A stretch of DNA of 64,000 nt, from NCBI GenBank assembly GCA_038230415.1, contig JBBRNH010000018.1, positions 9,372 to 73,371 of the forward strand, read 5' to 3'. Positions within the stretch are counted from its first letter, which is position 1. Each line of letters opens with the position of its first letter. Positions 7,022 through 15,920 of the stretch are shown in pieces. The stretch is from JBBRNH01 sp038230415 (lineage in GTDB: Bacteria; Bacteroidota; Bacteroidia; Cytophagales; Spirosomataceae). The notes under the pieces were generated by a model, which worked only from the letters and a program-made list of their open reading frames with translations, did not search any database and was not told where the DNA came from. The position numbers and the translations under genes were made by a program.

Positions 7022-9679
7022 TTCCCACTCCTCGGCTTCGTCGTTGAGCAATTCGGCCACTACGCCCGTCCAGCCGGTTTGGTGGCTGGCCCCGATTCCC
7101 TGCCCCGAATCACCGTGAAAATACTCGAAAAATAGTAATAAATCGGCGTTTTCGGGGCGTTCATAAAACGATGAAAACGGCCCGTGAACCGGGCGATGGC
7201 CGGTGTCGTCGCGCTCAAAGAGATGCACCACGCGCTTGCCCAATTCATCGGAAACCTGCTCTAAATTCAGAAACGTGCCGGAGCCGGTTGGGTATTCAAC
7301 CGTCAGTGAGTCGCCGTAGAACTGATGGTATTTTTTCAATGACTTGATAAGCAGGTAGTTAATTGGCATCCAGACCGGACCGCGCCAGTTGGAGTTGCCG
7401 CCAAACATTCCCGAATCCGAATCGCCCGGCACGTAGCCGATGGTATAGCGTTGCCCGTTCACGACCACCGAAAACGGATTGGCTTCGTGGTATTTCGACA
7501 AGGCCCGGATGCCGCCCGGCGACAAAAACTCCGACTCGTCGAGCATCACCTGCAAGAGCCGCACTAACCGTTCTTTCGAGACCAGCGAAATCAGCAAATC
7601 ACCCTCATCGGTGAGTTGCTGTTCGGGCATGGGCTTACCAAGTTTGACGCGGTATTTGTTGAAAAAATCAACCCGTTTCAGAAAATCGCCCAGCACTTCG
7701 CTTTTCTCGCGCTTGATTACCGACACCGCAAACAACACCGACAAGCCCACCACCGACCGCACTTTGAGGTCTATCACCGGGCCGTTGCCGGGGTAAAGCT
7801 GATCGTAATAAAATCCGTCGGTTTCGTCCCAGAGTTCGTCGTTGAGCGATTCGGCAATCAGCACAAAATGTTCGTAAAACTTGGTTGCCACGTCTTCAAA
7901 GGTCGGGTCGTAGCGGCTGATTTCGACGGCCATATCCATCATATTCAGCGCAAACATTCCCATCCAGGCAGTAGCGTCGGCTTGTTCGAGCAACGTGCCG
8001 GGGGCGAGGTTGCTGCGGTCAATAACACCGATGTTATCAAGCCCCAGAAAGCCGCCACTGAATACGTTGTTTTCTTCTAAATCCTGCCGATTGGCCCACC
8101 ACGTGAAGTTGATGAGCAGTTTCTGGAACGCCCGTTTCAAAAACTGCACGTCGGCATTGCCGTGGATGGCTCGCTCGATGCGAAATACCGACAGCGCGGC
8201 CCAGGCGTGAACGGGCGGATTTACGTCCGAAAAATTCCATTCGTAGGCCGGAATCTGTCCCTGCGGACTCATATACCACTCGCGCATGAGCAGGATGAGC
8301 TGATTTTTGGCGAAAACCGGGTCAATCATTGCTAATGGGATGGTGTGAAAGGCCAAATCCCATGCCGCAAACCAGGGATATTCCCACTTATCGGGCATAC
8401 TCAATACGTCTTCGGCGTTCACGTGCTGCCAGTTTCGGTTGCGTCCGCGTTGGTGGCCGGGCGGTGGGGCGGGCAGACCGGGGTCGCCGTTGAGCCAGCG
8501 CGTGATGTCGTAATGATAATACTGTTTGCTCCAGAGCAAGCTCGCAAACGCCTGACGCTGAATCTGTTTCATGTCGGGCGTAGCGTCTTTCGGGGCAAAC
8601 CGTTCATAAAACTCATCGGCTTCGGCAATACGGTCGGTAAAGATTTGCTGGAATCTTTCGCCAAACGGTTCGGTGTTGATTTCATTAGTCAGCCGCAGAC
8701 ACACCTGCCACGTTTGGCCCGGCAGAATAAGCTGCTCATAAACCGGCGCAAACTTGGTTCCGGTATTGTTTTCCTGCAAAAACCCCAGCAGGTCGTCGTT
8801 TTGCTGGCAAATCGCTTCGTGAAACGCATCCTTCACAAACGGGGATGGGTTCGGGACGTTGTACAACCGTTTGGTGTTGGTTTCGTTTTCGGTCATCAGG
8901 GCCGTGTCCGTAGCCGAGTAGTAGAGGTAATAATTACCCGTTCGGGGATGAATAAGTTGAGCCGCGCCACTGTGCGGCATATCGGGCCGCCGATGAATTT
9001 CGGGCCGCTGAAAATCCGGTTCATACTCCCACCGATTGCGGCACCAAAGCGTGGGTAAAATAGTGAGCGGGGCCGCGTCGGGGCCGAGGTTGCGGGCCGT
9101 GATGCGGATACAGACATCGTTATCGTCGTTTTTGGCATACTCGATGTCCACATCAAAGTAGCGTCCGTCTTCAAAAACGCCGGTGTGCAGAATTTCAAAT
9201 TCGGGGTCTTGCTTGCCGCGTCGCCGGTTTTCGTTCACAAGCCAACCGTAAGGAAACGGGGCCTGCGGGTATTTGTACCGCATTTTCTGGTACGAATGGG
9301 TCGGCGTGTTATCGAGATAATAATACAGTTCTTTCACGTCTTCGCCGTGATTACCCTCGTTGTTGGTCAGGCCAAAGAGCCGCTCTTTCAGGATACCGTC
9401 GCGGTGATTCCAGAGCGCAACGGCAAAGCAAACGTTCTGGCGACGGTCAGAAATCCCGCCCAATCCGTCTTCGCCCCACCGATACACTTTTGAGCGGGCC
9501 TGATCGTGGGTAAAATAATTCCAGGCATCGCCGTTGGCGGAGTAATCTTCACGCACCGTTCCCCACTGACGTTCAGACAGATACGGGCCCCATTTGGCGA
9601 GGGGAACGGTGCGTTCGGCGGCTTCGGCAATGCGTTGTGCTTCAGATGGAGCGTTAAACGGCGTGTGTTTCGGTTGCAT
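7019..9679 (-). CDS. GH63/MGH1-like glucosidase
   Basis: An 886-residue protein of the MGH1-like/GH63 (alpha/alpha)6-barrel glycosidase group usually annotated glucosidase. The N-terminal half (WGPYLSERQWGTVREDYS, then VRITARNLGPDAAPL) is the beta-sandwich domain; the C-terminal half is the barrel, with PWFAAWDLAFHTIPLAMID, GGFLGLDNIGVIDRS and SNWRGPVWMPINYLLI as the conserved active-site segments. There is no signal peptide, so it is probably cytoplasmic. The substrate is uncertain: gluco- or manno-oligosaccharides, or glucosyl- or mannosyl-glycerate in relatives. It is the first gene of a minus-strand run continuing into xisH/xisI. An inverted-repeat element (9696-9770) sits directly upstream of the ATG, within the presumed promoter or leader. 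Confidence 0.88.
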   Translation of the reverse strand: MQPKHTPFNAPSEAQRIAEAAERTVPLAKWGPYLSERQWGTVREDYSANGDAWNYFTHDQARSKVYRWGEDGLGGISDRRQNVCFAVALWNHRDGILKERLFGLTNNEGNHGEDVKELYYYLDNTPTHSYQKMRYKYPQAPFPYGWLVNENRRRGKQDPEFEILHTGVFEDGRYFDVDIEYAKNDDNDVCIRITARNLGPDAAPLTILPTLWCRNRWEYEPDFQRPEIHRRPDMPHSGAAQLIHPRTGNYYLYYSATDTALMTENETNTKRLYNVPNPSPFVKDAFHEAICQQNDDLLGFLQENNTGTKFAPVYEQLILPGQTWQVCLRLTNEINTEPFGERFQQIFTDRIAEADEFYERFAPKDATPDMKQIQRQAFASLLWSKQYYHYDITRWLNGDPGLPAPPPGHQRGRNRNWQHVNAEDVLSMPDKWEYPWFAAWDLAFHTIPLAMIDPVFAKNQLILLMREWYMSPQGQIPAYEWNFSDVNPPVHAWAALSVFRIERAIHGNADVQFLKRAFQKLLINFTWWANRQDLEENNVFSGGFLGLDNIGVIDRSNLAPGTLLEQADATAWMGMFALNMMDMAVEISRYDPTFEDVATKFYEHFVLIAESLNDELWDETDGFYYDQLYPGNGPVIDLKVRSVVGLSVLFAVSVIKREKSEVLGDFLKRVDFFNKYRVKLGKPMPEQQLTDEGDLLISLVSKERLVRLLQVMLDESEFLSPGGIRALSKYHEANPFSVVVNGQRYTIGYVPGDSDSGMFGGNSNWRGPVWMPINYLLIKSLKKYHQFYGDSLTVEYPTGSGTFLNLEQVSDELGKRVVHLFERDDTGHRPVHGPFSSFYERPENADLLLFFEYFHGDSGQGIGASHQTGWTGVVAELLNDEAEEWE

Positions 9680-9695
9680 GGCGTTGGGGTTGTGT

Positions 9696-9770
9696 GTAGA
9701 GACGCATAATTGCGTCTCATTGTTGCGTCTGATGAGACGGACGAAAACAGACGCAAATATGCGTCTCTAC
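9696..9770. repeat. Inverted-repeat element with 22-bp arms
   Basis: Arms 9696-9717 and 9749-9770 match as inverted repeats at 21 of 22 positions. Each arm itself contains a GACGCATAATTGCGTC-type palindrome. Spacer is 31 bases, and includes another GTCTGATGAGAC hairpin. It has no coding potential and looks like a small dispersed element. Confidence 0.8.
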
Positions 9771-9976
9771 GCATAACCCAAACCGAAAATCGGATTAAGA
9801 TTCTGTGAAAACCGAGAGTAGTCTATGCAGATACGGCATCAACGGGTTCAATCGTCCTCAATGCGTTAGAACAGACAAATTGGGCAAGGAAATATTATTT
9901 CTGTTTTTGTGCTATTTTATTCTGAGTTTTTCAGAATTTACCAAATAAATAGAAACCATTCACCTGATTTGCCATT

Positions 9977-11545
9977 ATGAGTCAATCACTACGCTTTGTC
10001 CTGTTTAGCCTTCTGTGGCTCGCTACGTCGGCCCACGCGCAACCACCAATCAAGCCCAAACTCCTCCGCGAAGCCACCATCGCCGGTTTACATTCAGCCA
10101 TGCAACGGGGAAAATTAACGGCGGTGCAACTCGTGCAGCACTACCTCGACCGGATCGATGCCTACGACAAACAGGGGCCTTATCTGAACAGTATTATCCT
10201 AATCAACCCGAAGGCGTTGGCCGAAGCCCGGCGACTCGATTCGCTCTATGCCGCCACCGGAAAGTTGGTTGGGCCGCTGCACGGGATTCCGGTGGTGGTG
10301 AAAGACAATTATGACACCTACGATATGCCCACCACGAATGGCACTCTGGCGATGAAAAACTCGATTCCGCCCGACGATGCCTTTGTAATTCGTAAAATCC
10401 GCGAAGCCGGGGCCATCCTTATCGCTAAAGCGAATCTGGCCGAATTTGCCTACACCGGCAGCTATTCGGTCAGTTCGATACTGCCGGGCTACTCGCGGAA
10501 CCCATATGATACCAAGCGCACCACTGCCGGGTCGAGTGGGGGAACGGCGGCTGCCATCGCGGCTGATTTTGGCACGGTGGGGTTAGGCACTGATACCGGC
10601 AGCTCGATCCGGGGGCCGTCGGCGCATCAGGCGTTGGTTGGGTTTCGGTGTACGCTGGGACTCATCAGCCGGGATGGTATTGCACCCCTTGCCCTCACCA
10701 ACGATACGGGTGGCCCCATCTGCCGGACGGTCGAAGATGCAGTTCGCCTGCTCGACGTGATGGCGGGTTACGACAAAGCCGATACCATAACCATCAGAAG
10801 TCAGGGCAAAATACCCGCCAGTTACCAGCCGTTTCTCGACAAAAACGGCTTGAAAGGGGCGCGGATTGGGGTTGTCCGGCAGTTATGTATGCCCAAAAAC
10901 GCCGACCCGCAGGTCTATGCCCTCTTTAACCGCGCCCTCGACGAACTCCGGGCCGCCGGTGCCACCGTTATTGACTCGGTGCGGGTGCCGCAGTTAGACA
11001 CCATCACCAAATCGTTCGATACCATTCCGCAACTCCGGCGCGATTTTGACCGGTATCTGCTCAGTCTGGGGCCAAACGCTCCGCACAAGTCGTTGGCTTC
11101 CATCATCAAATCGAAGCAATACCACCCGTATTTGGAGAAAGCGTTGCTCGACGCGCAGGCCGATACGCTTGACCCGGAACAACACAAGGGCTGGGCCAAA
11201 AACTTAGGGCTGCGGGCCAAACTCCGTGAGTTAGTGATACGGGCGATGGACTCAACCGGCGTTGATGCCCTGGTGTATCCGTCATTCAGTTACCCGCCCC
11301 GGCTCCTCGGCGACCTCAACACGCCGTCGGGAACGAACAACAACGCGCTGTCGCCCCCAACGGGTTTCCCGGCGTTTACCGTGCCAATGGGGTTTACTTA
11401 CGGGACTCTGCCCGCCGGGTTGCAGTTTTTTGGTCGGCCTTTCAGCGAACCGACCCTGATTCGGTTGTGCTACGGCTATGAGCAGGCCACGCACCACCGC
11501 ATCCCGCCCGATAGCACACCCGTCTTGCCAAGACGAAGGCGGTGA
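9977..11545 (+). CDS. Secreted amidase (amidase signature family)
   Basis: A 522-residue amidase-signature hydrolase, with a Sec signal peptide (cut near AHA-QPP, residue ~21). The Ser-cisSer-Lys triad is visible: Lys109 in PVVVKDNYD, cis-Ser186 in TTAGSSGGT and nucleophile Ser210 in TDTGSSIRGP, with the family's usual 24-residue spacing between the two serines. It hydrolyses amide bonds, and export suggests scavenging in the periplasm or outside the cell. The substrate cannot be read from the sequence; GatA function is excluded by the signal peptide and the lack of gatB/C. It stands alone on the plus strand between divergent and convergent neighbours. The 200-base gap upstream contains only the repeat and a weak ATTCTGA/TCAGAAT hairpin (near 9921). 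Confidence 0.92.
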   Translation: MSQSLRFVLFSLLWLATSAHAQPPIKPKLLREATIAGLHSAMQRGKLTAVQLVQHYLDRIDAYDKQGPYLNSIILINPKALAEARRLDSLYAATGKLVGPLHGIPVVVKDNYDTYDMPTTNGTLAMKNSIPPDDAFVIRKIREAGAILIAKANLAEFAYTGSYSVSSILPGYSRNPYDTKRTTAGSSGGTAAAIAADFGTVGLGTDTGSSIRGPSAHQALVGFRCTLGLISRDGIAPLALTNDTGGPICRTVEDAVRLLDVMAGYDKADTITIRSQGKIPASYQPFLDKNGLKGARIGVVRQLCMPKNADPQVYALFNRALDELRAAGATVIDSVRVPQLDTITKSFDTIPQLRRDFDRYLLSLGPNAPHKSLASIIKSKQYHPYLEKALLDAQADTLDPEQHKGWAKNLGLRAKLRELVIRAMDSTGVDALVYPSFSYPPRLLGDLNTPSGTNNNALSPPTGFPAFTVPMGFTYGTLPAGLQFFGRPFSEPTLIRLCYGYEQATHHRIPPDSTPVLPRRRR

Positions 11546-11564
11546 TACCGCGCTCATAAAAAAG

Positions 11565-11590
11565 CCCGCACCAATCGGCGCGGGCTTCTG
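11565..11590. terminator. Bidirectional terminator
   Basis: AAGCCCGC and GCGGGCTT form a hairpin with A-run before and T after, lying between the convergent amidase and Uma2 genes. Confidence 0.75.
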
Positions 11591-11606
11591 CGGGAAACCG
11601 GGTGAT

Positions 11607-12263
11607 TCAAAAATGCACGTCGCGATAAATTTGCCGGAGGGTGATCGGCTCATCGGCAATGGTCACGATGTCGTCGGCGGCTTCGATGGTTGTCTCGCTC
11701 CACCGATTGGGCGATTGCCGCTCCATCAGAATCAGTTTGGGTTTGTCCTGATACACAAACAGAATGGTTTGCACCGACGGAATTTCTTTGTAGCAGGGCA
11801 ATTTGGTGCCAAAATGATAGCTGCTCGTGCTGGGCGACAGAATTTCGATCAGCAGCGTCGGGTTGGTTTCCGCACTAACCGTAGCGACGGACCGTCCTTT
11901 GCTGTACTCAAACGGCTGCCGCGGCAGGGCCACCACCATACCATCGGCGTTGAAAACCCCCATCCGGCTTTTCTCACAGTCGCTATACACCGGGCGGTTG
12001 CTGTTATAGACCACGAAGCCGGGTCTTACATCAAAAATGTTGTTCAGCAACGTGTTGAATCGCCCGGCAATCCGGCTGTGCGTGTCGCTTTCGTAGCTCA
12101 TGGTGGCAATAATGTGGTGGTCGTAATAATCGGCGCGGTAGGTAGCCTCGGTCAACAGTTGCCAGTATTCATCGAGCGAGGCCGGAAATGTGTAGAACCC
12201 ATCGGCATCTACGCAGTCAGTCAGGTCATCATTGGTGAGCGGAAATTTTACATCGGTCAGCAT
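11607..12263 (-). CDS. Uma2 family protein (DUF820) with a short palindromic insert
   Basis: A 218-residue Uma2/DUF820 protein, predicted PD-(D/E)XK nuclease fold and of unknown role. Recognisable family parts are the ATYRADYYDHHIIATMSYES segment, MGVFNADGMVVALP (the PD-like strand is degraded), NPTLLIEILSPSTSSYH and YKEIPSVQTILFVYQDKP. Between FEYSKG and ETNPTLL the protein carries the extra stretch RSVATVSA; its DNA (11878-11898) shares 19 of 21 bases with an insert in the unrelated gene at 59685-60384. It is the last gene before a shared terminator and 38 bases downstream of the SDR gene on the same strand, so may be co-transcribed with it. It is only distantly similar to the Uma2 protein at 489. 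Confidence 0.85.
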   Translation of the reverse strand: MLTDVKFPLTNDDLTDCVDADGFYTFPASLDEYWQLLTEATYRADYYDHHIIATMSYESDTHSRIAGRFNTLLNNIFDVRPGFVVYNSNRPVYSDCEKSRMGVFNADGMVVALPRQPFEYSKGRSVATVSAETNPTLLIEILSPSTSSYHFGTKLPCYKEIPSVQTILFVYQDKPKLILMERQSPNRWSETTIEAADDIVTIADEPITLRQIYRDVHF

Positions 12264-12301
12264 AATCGGTTTGCTGTCAGGTTATTGGTAACGATACGCA
12301 A

Positions 12302-13108
12302 TCAGCCGCCGGTGGCAAAGCCCTCGAATACGGTCATGCCGCCGTCAATAAACAGGCTGGCCCCGGTGATGTAGTCCGAATCGTCAGAAGCCAGAAACAC
12401 GGCTAAGTTGCCGATGTCTTTGGGTTGCCCAATGCGGTTGTAGGGTATGAGCGTCATCAGGCTGGCGAGGGCCTGCGGGGTGTTCCAGGCTGCGGTGTTG
12501 ATGGGCGTTTGGATGGCTCCGGGGCAGATGCTGTTGACCCGGATCTTCCGGTCGCCGTATTCCTGGGCTAAACTCTGCATAAACATTCGGATGGCACCTT
12601 TTGAACTGGCGTAGTTTACGTGGCCCGCCCAGGGGATAATTTCATGCACCGAACTCATGCAGATAATCTTGCCCGTTGCCGCCGAAACGTCGGGGCGCGG
12701 CCCCCGGCGCAGAAACTCCCGGATGGCTTCGCGGGCGCACAAAAACTGGCCCGTCAGGTTCACGTTAATCACTAAGTTCCACTGGTCGAGGGTCATCTCG
12801 TCAAATTTCGCGTCGCGTTGCAGCCCGGCGTTGGCGATCAGAATGTCAACCGTACCAAAATGGTCAACGGCTTGTTTGAACATAGCCTGCACCGAGGCTT
12901 CGTTCGAGACATCGGCCTGAATAGCCAGCGCATCCACCCCGAACGCCTTGATTTCCTGCACGATAGCGTCGGCGGCTTCGGGTTTCGAGACGTAGTTGAC
13001 CACCACGTTGGCCCCGGCCTCGCCGAGTGATTTTGCCACGCCCGCGCCAATGCCGGAGTTTGCCCCCGTTACGAGTGCCGTTTGACCTGAAAGTTTTTTG
13101 TCTGCCAT
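12302..13108 (-). CDS. Glucose 1-dehydrogenase-like SDR
   Basis: A 268-residue classical short-chain dehydrogenase. The NAD(P) motif TGANSGIG is at 14-21, NAG at 93-95, the catalytic Ser is in MSSVHE (~152), and Tyr166/Lys170 are in YASSK. Closest from memory to Bacillus glucose 1-dehydrogenase, sharing the rarer MSSVHExIPW and PGAxxTPIN motifs and the ending LFIDGGMT, so oxidation of beta-D-glucose to gluconolactone is the likely reaction. Other sugar or alcohol substrates remain possible. A TTG/ATG frame extends six residues upstream, but ATG 13108 gives the standard SDR start MADKKLSGQTALVTG. The divergent neighbour shares an intergenic region holding a perfect 42-bp palindrome. Confidence 0.88.
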   Translation of the reverse strand: MADKKLSGQTALVTGANSGIGAGVAKSLGEAGANVVVNYVSKPEAADAIVQEIKAFGVDALAIQADVSNEASVQAMFKQAVDHFGTVDILIANAGLQRDAKFDEMTLDQWNLVINVNLTGQFLCAREAIREFLRRGPRPDVSAATGKIICMSSVHEIIPWAGHVNYASSKGAIRMFMQSLAQEYGDRKIRVNSICPGAIQTPINTAAWNTPQALASLMTLIPYNRIGQPKDIGNLAVFLASDDSDYITGASLFIDGGMTVFEGFATGG

Positions 13109-13228
13109 GATTTGTAGAGCCGCCATAGTTAGAGGCTCTGTTTAGGTGATTGTGTTGCGTCTGCGTTTGAGTGAACGGGTTACGTTTTTGTCCCGGCAAA
13201 AGTCGGAAGGCTGATGGTTTATTTCGGC

Positions 13229-13270
13229 ATAATCTTTTGCCCCGGTTTTAAAACCGGGGCAAAAGATTAT
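13229..13270. repeat. Perfect 42-bp palindrome
   Basis: Reads identically on both strands from 13229 to 13270, centred on GGTTTTAAAACC. It lies between two divergent genes, so it is not placed as an ordinary terminator. It ends 13 bases before the -7-like box of the plus-strand gene. Confidence 0.9.
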
Positions 13271-13282
13271 CCTACGCACGTT

Positions 13283-13290
13283 TACCTTCG
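13283..13290 (+). promoter_or_regulatory. -7-like promoter box TACCTTCG
   Basis: TACCTTCG resembles TAnnTTTG with one change and ends only four bases before the ATG at 13295. Transcription would then start at or next to the start codon (leaderless). Confidence 0.35.
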
Positions 13291-13294
13291 CGGC

Positions 13295-15592
13295 ATGAAT
13301 CACCACAATACCCGCCCGACTGCCCCGTTTCTGCGTCTGCTCTATGTTTTGTTTTTTCTGTCTGGCTTTGCCGCGTTGCTGTATCAGGTTATCTGGCAAC
13401 GGCTGCTGGTGTTTTATACGGGTTCTGACACAGTCAGCATCAGCCTGATTGTGTCGGCGTTTATGACGGGTTTGGGCGTAGGCTACTTTGTGGGTGGCCG
13501 CGCTGCCGACCGCGCTTCGACGGCCCAAAATCTCCGCTATTTTCTGCTGGCCGAGGCTGGTATCATGGGCTTTGCGGCCATCAGCAAGGTTATCCTGTAC
13601 GATTTCCTGTACGTCAACAACCCCGTTGCCAACAACAGCCCGGTGGTGCTGTATGCGGTGGTGTTCGGCGTGTTGCTGTTACCGACGTTTCTGATGGGCT
13701 TTTCGCTCCCGGCCCTGTCGCGGGTATTTCGGTTTGGCGATGGCCCGGCGCAGGGGCGGTACGTTTCGCTGCTCTATTTTGTGAATACCCTCGGCGCGGC
13801 AGTGGGCGCGTTCGTCACGGGTTTTGTTCTGATTCGGCAGATGGGTTATGAATCGGCGATTTGGGTTGGCGTAGTTTTCAACGGTTTGTGCGTGTTGGGG
13901 GCGGTTTGGCTTGGTAGCCGGTTGCCAAAATTTGCTGATAGTCAGTCAGAAACGGGTATTCTGGCTATTAACTTACCCCAACCGGCTCCGTTGCGGTTTA
14001 CGCCCGCACTCACGGCCTGGTCGGTGCAGTATGGGCTGTCTGGTTTGGCCGCGCTCTCGCTCGAACTGATCTGGTTCAGGATGCTCGAAACGCTCATCAA
14101 ATCGGTTTCGCTCACGTTTTCGATTTTGCTGGCCGTGTATTTAGGATCAATGGCAGTGGGTACGCTGGTGGGTGTTGGTCTGGGGCAGCAAGCGGGCCGG
14201 GTGTGGTCTCCTGCTAAACGTGAACGGGTATTTTTGTGGGCGCAAACCGGCCTCTATGCCTACACCGCAGCATCGGTAGCGATGTTCATGACGGCCATTG
14301 GTCGGGTTCCCGCGCTTGATTTTTTGTGGCAATACCTCAACAGTGGCGAGCCGGTGCTGTCGCCGGGATTTGCGCTGTTTACCTACGGCCTGATGCCGAT
14401 GTTTATATTGTTTGTACCCACATTTTTGATGGGGCTGAGCTTTGCCGTGTCACAATCGCTGATTCAGGATCGGTTTGAGGAGGTGGGCCGTAAAGTCGGC
14501 TGGCTGCAGTTTGTGAACATTGCGGGGTCGGCGGTGGGTGCGTGGTGGGTCACCTGGATTGGTTTTCCGATGCTGGGAACGGCCACGCTCATCAAACTGA
14601 TTGCCGGGCTGGGTATCGGCTACGGGTTTGTACTCTTTGCCCGGAAACACATCAACGCCGTTACAGTGGCGGGGCTGACCATTGTGCAGGTACTTATCCT
14701 GACCGCAATTCCTGACAATACCCGGCTTTGGCAGCGGATGAACGGTGTTGAGAAGCCGGGTGATATTCTCTTCAATGAAAACGCATCGGGCATATCGGTT
14801 ATCAAGCTCATGCCCGGCCATCGGGCGGGTATCGTATTTGTCAACGGCCTGGGGCAGAGTGGATTACCTTATTCCATTGACGAAGTACACACGTTATTGG
14901 GAGCCTTGCCGGTGATGATGCACCCGCGCCCCGAACGGGTAGCCGTGATTGGCTTAGGCTCGGCGGGAACGGTGCATGGCGTGGGCGGACGGCCCGAAAC
15001 CCGGCAGATTGACTGTTTCGAGATCGTGAGCAATCAGGCGCAGATCGTGGCTGATTATGGCCGCGTTGCTCAGGACAGCACCGTAATAAAGGTGCTGACC
15101 GATAAACGATTACGGCTGATTTTTCGGGATGGCCGGTACGCGTTGCAACACAGCCCGGTGCAGTATGACGTGATCGAGGCCGACGCGCTCCGGCCCACCT
15201 CGGCGTTTGCCGGTAATCTGTATTCGCGGGAGTATTTTGAGTTGTTACGGTCGCGACTGAAACCCGGTGGCTACGCCATAACGTGGTCGCCGACGGGCCG
15301 GATTAAAAACACATTTCAGGCGGTATTTCCATACATTTTTTATGTGGATGGCTTGGTCTTAATCGGTAGTAATGAGCCGATTGTGGCCGATTGGAACGCC
15401 ATTCGCCAACGCGCCGAAAGCCCGTTCAGCCGCGCTCATTATGGCTCGGCAGGCATTGATTTATGGGTGTTGATTGCCAAATACCGGGCGCACACCAGCA
15501 CATTGCCGGGCAATCAGCCCATCAGTGCGGAAATTAATACTGACCTCTTTCCGAAGGATGAATACAGCATCCGGCAACGCGATAAATTGTGA
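13295..15592 (+). CDS. Fused membrane protein/spermidine synthase-like protein
   Basis: A 765-residue fused MFS/spermidine-synthase protein. The first ~480 residues hold about 14 hydrophobic segments, including the GYFVGGRAADR loop and the repeated half starting near QYGLSGLAALSLELIWFRM. The C-terminal ~230 residues are a SpeE-like Rossmann domain: VAVIGLGSAGTVHGV (SAM/dcSAM-binding loop), then VIEADALRP and SREYFELLRSRLKPGGYAITW. Fused forms are common in environmental bacteria, but the polyamine reaction has rarely been shown. The acidic residues of true spermidine synthases are not all evident, so the substrate is open. ATG 13295 is chosen because the longer frame would run through the palindrome at 13229-13270. 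Confidence 0.85.
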   Translation: MNHHNTRPTAPFLRLLYVLFFLSGFAALLYQVIWQRLLVFYTGSDTVSISLIVSAFMTGLGVGYFVGGRAADRASTAQNLRYFLLAEAGIMGFAAISKVILYDFLYVNNPVANNSPVVLYAVVFGVLLLPTFLMGFSLPALSRVFRFGDGPAQGRYVSLLYFVNTLGAAVGAFVTGFVLIRQMGYESAIWVGVVFNGLCVLGAVWLGSRLPKFADSQSETGILAINLPQPAPLRFTPALTAWSVQYGLSGLAALSLELIWFRMLETLIKSVSLTFSILLAVYLGSMAVGTLVGVGLGQQAGRVWSPAKRERVFLWAQTGLYAYTAASVAMFMTAIGRVPALDFLWQYLNSGEPVLSPGFALFTYGLMPMFILFVPTFLMGLSFAVSQSLIQDRFEEVGRKVGWLQFVNIAGSAVGAWWVTWIGFPMLGTATLIKLIAGLGIGYGFVLFARKHINAVTVAGLTIVQVLILTAIPDNTRLWQRMNGVEKPGDILFNENASGISVIKLMPGHRAGIVFVNGLGQSGLPYSIDEVHTLLGALPVMMHPRPERVAVIGLGSAGTVHGVGGRPETRQIDCFEIVSNQAQIVADYGRVAQDSTVIKVLTDKRLRLIFRDGRYALQHSPVQYDVIEADALRPTSAFAGNLYSREYFELLRSRLKPGGYAITWSPTGRIKNTFQAVFPYIFYVDGLVLIGSNEPIVADWNAIRQRAESPFSRAHYGSAGIDLWVLIAKYRAHTSTLPGNQPISAEINTDLFPKDEYSIRQRDKL

Positions 15593-15606
15593 GGAAAAAT
15601 ACCCGC

Positions 15607-15915
15607 TTAACCTACATCGCCAATCAGTCCGCCGTGCAGGTGATAGATGGTCTTGGCCGCTAATTCGGGCTGGCGCAGAAAATCTTTGGCCGCCACCCGG
15701 CTCCGAATGCCGTTGGTACAGACCACAATCAGCGCAGGGTAGGGGAGAAGTTCGGTTTTGCGGGCGCGGATGTCGGCGAGGGGAATATTGAACCCACCTA
15801 AGTTAAACTCGTCAAATTCCCACTCGTCGCGCACGTCCACAACGGCGGTGCCGGGTTGCTGGCGGAGGGCTTCAAAGTCGGCTAATGAAATATCGGTGTA
15901 GGCTGGCGTTGGCAC
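15607..15915 (-). CDS. Rhodanese-like domain protein
   Basis: A 102-residue single-domain rhodanese. The start DISLADFEALRQQPGTAVVDVRDEWEF is typical, and the catalytic Cys66 lies in the loop CTNGIRSR, which has the length and the arginines expected for a sulfurtransferase rather than a phosphatase. There is no signal peptide, so it is cytoplasmic; it may carry persulfide sulfur, with the partner unknown. It starts five bases after the Rpn-like nuclease stop on the same strand, so the two are probably co-transcribed, although a functional link is not evident. It converges on the spermidine-synthase-like gene with a gap of 14 bases and no obvious terminator hairpin. Confidence 0.9.
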   Translation of the reverse strand: MPTPAYTDISLADFEALRQQPGTAVVDVRDEWEFDEFNLGGFNIPLADIRARKTELLPYPALIVVCTNGIRSRVAAKDFLRQPELAAKTIYHLHGGLIGDVG

Positions 15916-15920
15916 AAGGG

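Noticed and set aside
8345..9058. A 237-codon plus-strand frame inside the glucosidase gene
   Set aside because: It lies wholly opposite a well-conserved glycosidase and shows no family features; the same holds for the other long antisense frames in htpG, aroB and hppA.
9838..9872. tRNA-like T-loop (GGTTCAATC) in the gap before the amidase gene
   Set aside because: The flanking bases do not form a T-stem, and no acceptor or anticodon arm can be drawn around it.
11478..12374. A 298-codon plus-strand frame after the amidase gene
   Set aside because: It begins inside the amidase gene, crosses a terminator and is antisense to the Uma2 gene; composition is that of a shadow frame.
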